A stretch of 20,203 bases of DNA. It comes from a virus. The notes under the pieces are model-generated. The model made no database searches. It was not told the origin of the DNA and saw only the letters and a program-made list of their open reading frames with translations. The DNA lies in IMG/VR virus record IMGVR_UViG_3300009484_000148, positions 1-20,203 of that record. One strand, written 5' to 3'. Position numbers and translations under genes: made by a program. This document shows positions 14,210-20,203 of the stretch, one piece after another (the stretch's first letter is position 1; every line of letters starts with the position of its first letter).

Positions 14210-14813
14210 AGTTTTAAAAGTTCAGGATATCAGCCTGAAAAAAGGTATGCCGGCAAGTTCTAAATTCTTCACCTCAGAAGAATATATGAAATTATATCCA
14301 GGCGGAATTAGAAGAAGCAAAAACTTTCTATTTTGTCCTGGGATGTCGGTAGAAATGCCAGAAAAAGAGGCTTTTGCTTTGGTTGCAAAATATGAAAATT
14401 TGAGAATATTGGATCAAAACCTTGAACCGTTATCATTCCAAGACGATCTTGACGCTATTGAAAAAATGAAGGATTTGCAAAATGTTGCTGGAACCTATGG
14501 CATAGACCTTGTGGATAAAACGAAAGATCAAGTCAAACAGGCAATCAGAGAAGCCAGAGCTGCAGGAATTGATCCTATTCCAATGGAAAAATATCTTGAT
14601 ATAAAAAAGAATGCCCCTTACATTCGCAATAACAAAATCAATTTTCAAAAAAGAATTGATGGGATTGATCCTATAAAAAATCAAGATAAAAAGGCTAAAC
14701 TACAGCAGTTGATGGACGAAATAGATAACGATAACTTTGAACAAAAGTTTAAAGAAATCAGAGAAATTTTTAGCTCATTAAGCAGGGTAGTAAAGGCAAA
14801 AGCTAAGGAGTAA
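14196..14813 (+). CDS. Hypothetical phage protein, 205 aa, virion-region
   Basis: I do not recognise a family. The start at 14196 follows GGAGGA; the open frame extends to 14172 but without a ribosome site. It overlaps the glycosyltransferase gene by 14 bp and is 3 bp ahead of the first connector-like gene. The N-terminal 80 residues (FFTSEEYMKLYPGG, LFCPGMSVEMPEKEAFALVAKYENL) look like a compact mixed domain. The remainder is helical and rich in Lys, Asp and Ile, with charged helices ending VVKAKAKE. It could be a minor head or connector component, since it heads the block of head-completion genes, or the last member of the cargo cassette, to which it is joined by overlap. Confidence 0.7.
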   Translation: METNKVLKVQDISLKKGMPASSKFFTSEEYMKLYPGGIRRSKNFLFCPGMSVEMPEKEAFALVAKYENLRILDQNLEPLSFQDDLDAIEKMKDLQNVAGTYGIDLVDKTKDQVKQAIREARAAGIDPIPMEKYLDIKKNAPYIRNNKINFQKRIDGIDPIKNQDKKAKLQQLMDEIDNDNFEQKFKEIREIFSSLSRVVKAKAKE

Positions 14814-14816
14814 CTC

Positions 14817-15470
14817 ATGGCAGACTGGACATTGCTCGAATTAAAGAAAAAAGTTGGACGGACCTGTGGCGATCCGGATGCTTTAACCTATCCAGATGAT
14901 ATTAAAAGTCACATTGTTAATGCTATAGAGTCAATGGCTGAGAATATCGTTGCTATTTCTGATCTTAACAGGTCGCTAAACGACGAAGAAAGAAAAGCAT
15001 ATCAGGAAGTAATCGGATTAGCAGAGTCAGAAATCTTTCCAATGTTAAAGGATATTGAAGGCACTCCAAGCTATTCTAATAAAGTTGGGTTTTATCAATT
15101 TGATAATACTATTTTTAAATCAATGATAAGATTGAGAGATGTGCAAGTATCTTCTACTCAAAGCAAAACGTATAACTTTAAGAAGATTAACTCACTAAGA
15201 GAATTCAATCGAATTAAAGGCAATCCTCATTTGATGCCAGATGAAGGTGAAGCTGTTTGGTTCAATTCTGGTAATAAGGTTTATATTATGTGGGGTTCAG
15301 AAAAAATACTTTCCCTTGTATTCTCATGCCTCGTTAGCCTTAATTATAGCAGTTGGACGGATGCTACAGATTTACTGCAAACATTAGGATTCGGTTCCAA
15401 TTTCCTGGTAGCGGTCAGCAAAAGAGCTTCATACACTATGAGACTCCAAATTGGCTTAGAAAAGGAGTAA
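14817..15470 (+). CDS. Probable head-tail connector protein, 217 aa
   Basis: Between the capsid module and the tail proteins stand two consecutive genes of 217 and 242 aa, the place where podoviruses code for portal-adaptor and tube proteins (P22 gp4 and gp10 type). This first one starts MADWTLLELKKKVGRTCGDPDAL and is helical at its N-terminus (ESMAENIVAISDLNRSLNDEERKAYQEV). The middle and C-terminal parts hold beta strands (NKVYIMWGSEKILSLVFSCL) and a basic helical end (KRASYTMRLQIGLEKE). AAGGAG lies upstream at good spacing. A gp4-like adaptor role is inferred from position, size and fold outline; I cannot assign a named family by eye. Confidence 0.6.
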   Translation: MADWTLLELKKKVGRTCGDPDALTYPDDIKSHIVNAIESMAENIVAISDLNRSLNDEERKAYQEVIGLAESEIFPMLKDIEGTPSYSNKVGFYQFDNTIFKSMIRLRDVQVSSTQSKTYNFKKINSLREFNRIKGNPHLMPDEGEAVWFNSGNKVYIMWGSEKILSLVFSCLVSLNYSSWTDATDLLQTLGFGSNFLVAVSKRASYTMRLQIGLEKE

Positions 15471-15473
15471 AAT

Positions 15474-16202
15474 ATGGCTCAATATAAATTAGAGTTTCAG
15501 AAATTATTTGATGAGATTGCTGCACAGTTACCTGAACAACCTCAAAAGAATGAGGTTAGGTTAGCTCTAAATAGGGCATTGAGAAGAATAAACTCTATTA
15601 TGACTCCAGAGGAAAAGATAATTACAATCACAGGTTCCGAAGGCGGAACAACCATTGGAGATATGACCACAGTTACAATCGGCAATTTAACAGATGCTAC
15701 TATTGGAGCCTATACCAGGTTTGGAACAGATTTTTCCTATGATTCTACAGACTATTCTCTAAAACTTGATGATTCAATTACGAGAGTTGCAAAGGTATTT
15801 CTGGACGATGAAGAGTGGGAAAACTGGCCTTACGAGGTAGTGAAAAATACTTCTAATTCAGATCAGCACATTTATCATTTTAATGGCAGAAATATCTATT
15901 TTCCGAAGGATATTGGAGAGTCCTCAGAAGTTATTAAGTTGATCGTGGAAATGTATTTTCCAGAAATCACAGAAGACATGGTACTCGTCCCTCTTACTTA
16001 TCAAAACATTCTCATCGATGGAGCTATGTATTATTTAATGAGAATTCCAAAATACAGGGATGAAACAAAATATTCGACTTACTTTAATGAAGTTAAAAAA
16101 TCATTCTTCGACCAAATTGAAGAATTGGAGCAGAAAAATTTTGAGTTAGCTCCAAAACAATATGTGCCGAAGAAGTTCTTTTATAAACAATTTAATGATT
16201 AA
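15474..16202 (+). CDS. Probable connector or tail-tube adaptor protein, 242 aa
   Basis: The gene follows the 217-aa connector-like gene by 3 bp. The N-terminal 45 residues are helical (FQKLFDEIAAQLPEQ, RLALNRALRRINSI), as in adaptor proteins that dock on a portal. Residues about 55-85 contain a short repetitive strand-forming segment with TTIGD, VTIGN and ATIGA spaced 8 to 9 residues apart. The rest resembles the pattern of small phage head-tail joining proteins, with the ILIDGAMYYLMRIPKYRDE segment near 180 that is common in such proteins, followed by a long charged helix. No catalytic motif is seen. Function is inferred from context and shape; alternatives are a tail completion or stopper protein. 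Confidence 0.6.
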   Translation: MAQYKLEFQKLFDEIAAQLPEQPQKNEVRLALNRALRRINSIMTPEEKIITITGSEGGTTIGDMTTVTIGNLTDATIGAYTRFGTDFSYDSTDYSLKLDDSITRVAKVFLDDEEWENWPYEVVKNTSNSDQHIYHFNGRNIYFPKDIGESSEVIKLIVEMYFPEITEDMVLVPLTYQNILIDGAMYYLMRIPKYRDETKYSTYFNEVKKSFFDQIEELEQKNFELAPKQYVPKKFFYKQFND

Positions 16203-16220
16203 AAAAAACAGGAGGAAGTA

Positions 16221-17738
16221 ATGAAAACTTCTAAAATTTTAGGATTCGCAGGTGTGGTTTTGCTGCTGATAGTTTTAGCTAACGTCATTTTTGCCGATAT
16301 CAGCACACAGTATTTCGGAACAATCTACAAACGCTTTTTGGTGTTAAGAAACGATACAACCGCAACAGGGATTAATGCTACAACGCCTGATCGAGTTTAT
16401 GATGGAGCTTTTACTGCTACACCGATATCAATGTCTCAGGAAGAAGTATTGATTTATGGTGATCTGCAATTACAATTCAGAGACGGAAACCAATTTATAC
16501 ATTCAGATGGGGCAACGTCTTTATTAATTGATGGTAATGCTGATTTAAAATTAACCGGTACAGCAATAACTATGTCAGGAGTCGTGAGTTGTGGAAATTT
16601 TATAACAACTGGAGGTGGTTCAAGTGCGATTAACGATATTCCTATTGGGGCTGGTACTCCAGACACAGGAGCGTTTACAACTTTAGCCTGTACGACAATA
16701 GCTGCAAGTGGAGCAGCTCAGTTATCTTCAACCTTAAAAGCTGAAGGTAACGTAAGTTTTGATGGTGGAACATTTATTTACAATGAAACTGGAGCTGACC
16801 TCGATGCAAGGTTTGAAGGCGATACAGCAGTTAATCTTTTATTTCTTGATGCAAGCGCGGATAAAATTGGGATAAATACAAACACGCCTTCTCACACTCT
16901 TGATATTGTGGGAACATTGGAAGTGTCGGGAGTTTCTGTTTTAACTGGAGCAATCACGGCTACAGGCGGATTAGTTGGCGACGTGACAGGTGATTTAGAA
17001 GGAGACGTAACCTCTTCTGGAACGTCTGCTTTTACTGTAGTAACTATTTCAAGTACAACTACAATGTCCGGTGATCTTTCCCTGAGTTCTGCTGATATTT
17101 TAATGAAGTCAGGAAATGCTATTGATTTTGATGATGATGCAGATGTTACGGGATTTATAAGCAATGCCGACAATAATCTAAGTTTCCTGATAGGTGGAAC
17201 AAATGAAATTACTTTAAATAATACTTACTTTTACCCTTCTACTAATTTAGGTCTTTCATTGGGAAATCCGAGTTATGCTTGGAATTATCTCTATGTAGCT
17301 AATATAGAAACAGCTACTTTAGATGTTAGTACAACCTCACAATTTGACGGAGTCGCAACCTTGACAAGTGGGTTTAACTCAGATGGTAATTCAGATTTTG
17401 ACGACCTCGTGACTATTTCTGATTTACTTGCTTTTAATGGAACTCCACAGGATATGACGACTACGGCCGCAGAAAATGTAGTAAATGCAACAACAACTAT
17501 AACTATGATAAGAACAGGCGGTGCTCATGCAATTACTATCGCAGATGGAGTAACGGAAGGACAATTAAAAATCATTAAAATGTACTCAGATGGGGGAGAC
17601 GGAACATTAGCGGGGGCAAATCTGGTAGGTACAAGCCTTGTATTTGATGATGTTGGTGAATCTGCAATCCTTGGATGGGATGAAGTAAACGGAGTTTGGT
17701 ATGTGTGGGCCGTAAACGGCGCAACTTATACAGCATAA
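16221..17738 (+). CDS. Fibre-like beta-repeat protein with N-terminal signal peptide
   Basis: The 505-aa protein has a typical Sec signal at residues 1-25: basic MKTSK, a hydrophobic core (GVVLLLIVLANVIF) and an AD cleavage-like site. The body is low in charge and rich in Gly, Thr, Ser and Ala, with repeated strand-turn units such as IPIGAGTPDTGAFTTL (about 145-160), KIGINTNTPSHTLDIVG and GDVTGDLEGDVTSSG. This is the style of trimeric phage fibres and tailspike shafts. A C-terminal domain (about 400-505, ending AVNGATYTA) looks like a compact beta-sandwich tip. AGGAGGAAG precedes the ATG. A signal peptide is unusual for a virion protein because virions assemble in the cytoplasm; the segment might instead act as a hydrophobic anchor or be an exported host-interaction protein. 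Confidence 0.7.
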   Translation: MKTSKILGFAGVVLLLIVLANVIFADISTQYFGTIYKRFLVLRNDTTATGINATTPDRVYDGAFTATPISMSQEEVLIYGDLQLQFRDGNQFIHSDGATSLLIDGNADLKLTGTAITMSGVVSCGNFITTGGGSSAINDIPIGAGTPDTGAFTTLACTTIAASGAAQLSSTLKAEGNVSFDGGTFIYNETGADLDARFEGDTAVNLLFLDASADKIGINTNTPSHTLDIVGTLEVSGVSVLTGAITATGGLVGDVTGDLEGDVTSSGTSAFTVVTISSTTTMSGDLSLSSADILMKSGNAIDFDDDADVTGFISNADNNLSFLIGGTNEITLNNTYFYPSTNLGLSLGNPSYAWNYLYVANIETATLDVSTTSQFDGVATLTSGFNSDGNSDFDDLVTISDLLAFNGTPQDMTTTAAENVVNATTTITMIRTGGAHAITIADGVTEGQLKIIKMYSDGGDGTLAGANLVGTSLVFDDVGESAILGWDEVNGVWYVWAVNGATYTA

Positions 17739-17748
17739 GAGGGAATAA

Positions 17749-20203
17749 TGCCTAAATATCGGGATTTTTCTAAAGGATTGAATAATGCTAATCCTTCTGA
17801 TCAAATAGAAGATCAAGAGCTTTCCAGAGCAGAAAATGTGGAATATAATCATTCTACTTATCCGGAAAGAAGACCAGAAATAAAAATATCTGAATTAAAT
17901 GTTGTTATGGAAAAGCTTAATATTTCTCCAAATGGGAAATACTTAGTTTGGGCTCCAAAGGTTATGCCTATCAATTCATCCGGTTCTTTTGTATATTTCA
18001 TCTATGATACAAGCTATGTTTTACATTTAGTTTATAAAAATACGTCCGGAACGTGGAATAACCATAATATTAACATAGAAGGAGTTACATATAATGTTGA
18101 TTCAGTTATTTCATTTGCAAAAACACCGGATAGAGTAGTAATAAATGATGGAGTCAATAAAGCTCATTCCTTTAAAATAGACGAAGATGGTTTATTTATT
18201 GAAGCTATTTTAGAATACCCTGCTCCAAAATATGTTCCCAAAATTGATGTAATGCAGGTTTATAATTCTGAATATTTTGAAACAAATTCTGAAGAAAACT
18301 ATATGGGAGATTGTGGACTCTATCTATATTGCTGGTGTTATGCTGATGAAAATGATAATTTAAGTAATCCTTCACCTGTTAGCGATCCGGTAGATAGACA
18401 ATTCTTTAGTTATGACACAGATGGTGATGCCGATAAATGGGTTGAATTTATTAGAGTAGGGAATATGAAACTTCCTGCTCTGGATGAAGATACTAAAAAA
18501 AGAATGAAATATATTTATCTTTTCCGTAAATATTTTAAGCATTCTGAAGACCTCACAAATATTGATTGGGATTTATATAATGTTTACGAAATCAAAAATT
18601 TAGATGATTTCAATGAGTATATTGATAGTTCTGGAACAGCAGAAGGGCAAAGCTTAGATTACGGCAACATTGCTCCTGTAGCAGATCAAGCTTTAGCACA
18701 GGGTGATTCAATCTTTCTGGCGGGGTGTAAAACTAAAACTGAATTCCTTTGGGATTTTGAGTGGACATTTCCAATACTGGTTGATAATAAGAGTAATGAT
18801 AAAAAAGTAAACAGGATTTACAGAATAAGAATTTCAGAAGCAATCGTAGGTAGAAGAAACGGAGTAATTTCTAATCCTTTTATTTTAGCTCATTTCTTTT
18901 CTTCAGATACCGCAACAAATGAAAGAATCCGACAACTATGTTTCTTTGCTCAGGACAAAACGACTCCATTAAAATCCATGCTCATAGAGTCCGGAACAAG
19001 TACTCAGGGTTTTGGTTATTTTGATGCTTTTATTCAGGTTCCAGAATTAAACGCTGGAGTAAATAAAATATATTTTTGCTTCACTCCATTATATAATATA
19101 CCGGATAGGGTAGGCATTCCAGTCGAATTCGCAGAAAGCGTGGATAAATTCCGGTATGGTAGAATGTTCATTCCTTACGATCTTGGTGGTACTTTAGTAT
19201 TTGATAATTGGGGCGCGCAGGTAATGTTCGGTCATGGGCTACTTGAAAACAGCAGGAATATTGTTTGCTGTCCTATGTTTGTCGAGTCTCCAGAAGAAGA
19301 TGAAATAATCAATCGTTATGATGATGAATGGAATGGTGTTTTAACGGATTGTACGATTGGAAATAAAGAGATTGCGAATGTTCCCTGTTTAAGCAATATT
19401 GTTACAGGCGGTACTCCAATCAAAACATTTAATGTGAAATTTGACAATATTAATTCTAAAGTAATATTCGGAGATAATATTGATTCAAATAATGAAGATG
19501 ATTTTTTGATTAAGTTTAGATATAAATTTAATACTCAATATTTAACTTTAGATATTTATAATCCGTATAGACCAGATTTATATGCGCAATACATATATAA
19601 TACTATTATAGGTAATACCAATTTTGTGAATAACGATAAAATGGAAGGATGGAGTTTTGGCATAAAAAAACAAAACAATGGGGATGGCACATATACTTCG
19701 TACTTTGTACTTTATGTTGGTATGCAGGAAGATGATTATAAGGTTTACGAATATAAATGGATTTATCCATTAGATACTTATTACACAGGGTTTAGAATCT
19801 GGAATTTAGATATTGCATTATCAATATCAATTAACAGAAAAAAAGCATGGCTTTATGTTTTAGATGAAAACAATAATCTTCATATTGGAGGAGTTATAAA
19901 TTTAGGTTTTGAAGATTATCATATAGGCGATAATATGAAGTTGGGATTTGGACTTATTGATACTGATATTGTAGCTTACAAGTCAGTTGAATGGGGTGGC
20001 AATAATTACACTGTATATCTTAATCAATGTGCTATACCAAATTCTGCAATAACAGCTATATCTTATGTCAAAAAGCGAACCGTAGAAAGTGTTGCAGTTG
20101 CTAAAAATATCGCAAACTCTATGTATTATTCAGATGCAGTTGGCATAATTGGCTATGATTGGGGTGAAACACATAATCTAAATATCAACATTCAAGAAGG
20201 ATT
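17749..20203 (+). CDS. Large virion protein, C-terminus beyond the window
   Basis: The frame stays open from ATG 17749 to the right edge, 818 codons, and the stop lies outside. GAGGGA precedes the start, 10 bp after the fibre-like gene. The N-terminus, MPKYRDFSKGLNNANPSDQIEDQELSRAENVEY (with the F-S-x-G-L-N and L-x-x-x-E-x-x-N-V-E-Y elements) followed by Pro-Glu-Arg-Arg-Pro, is the recurring opening of large structural proteins at the tail end of podoviruses, where a phage tail, stopper or needle-complex component is coded. The rest is beta-rich with many Asn, Asp and Tyr, and is not enzymatic by any motif I can see. It is likely a tail hub, tailspike base or similar virion component. Identity beyond this is not supported. 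Confidence 0.7.

Overview
This window is part of the genome of a tailed double-stranded DNA phage (or a prophage of one), most likely a podovirus with P22-like head and portal architecture. The evidence is a large terminase, a P22-gp1-like portal, an acidic scaffold, a Phage_capsid_3/DUF4043-like major capsid protein, small connector-type proteins and tail or fibre proteins, all in the usual late order on one strand. The DNA is AT-rich, the standard bacterial code fits, and nearly every start has a strong AGGAGG-like Shine-Dalgarno site. The host cannot be named from the sequence. No integrase, holin, lysin, tRNA or small terminase subunit is visible.

Layout: 1-3733 is a leftward (minus-strand) early operon. 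In transcription order it encodes a small helix-turn-helix protein, a replisome-organiser/replication-initiator-like protein, a RusA-like resolvase, a CxxC/CxC protein of unknown role, a stand-alone asparagine-synthetase-like PP-loop protein, and three small proteins, two of them zinc-finger-like. The middle of the replication-initiator gene holds about six tandem 11-12 bp repeats next to a pyrimidine tract, a lambda-like arrangement for an origin. About 200 bp of non-coding DNA (3734-3930) separates this operon from the rightward late operon that fills the rest of the window.

The late operon begins with terL, whose Walker A motif is split by an in-frame class-3-type intein carrying a LAGLIDADG endonuclease. 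An HNH/AP2 homing endonuclease gene then fits between terL and the portal gene with ATGA overlaps at both ends. Scaffold, major capsid protein and a probable decoration protein follow, then a near-perfect intrinsic terminator at 11725-11768. Immediately after it lies an overlapping three-gene cargo cassette: a radical SAM enzyme, a hexapeptide acyltransferase and a tandem-domain glycosyltransferase. Virion genes then resume with an unknown protein, two probable connector proteins, a signal-peptide-bearing fibre-like protein, and a large virion protein cut by the right edge.

The most interesting parts are the sugar/acyl-modification cassette embedded in the head-gene operon behind a terminator, the two homing elements at terL, the candidate origin inside the initiator gene, and the isolated PP-loop enzyme in the early operon. 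A reasonable inference is that the cassette builds or transfers an unusual glycan, either onto the virion (the decoration protein is next door) or onto the host surface. The sequence alone does not settle which.
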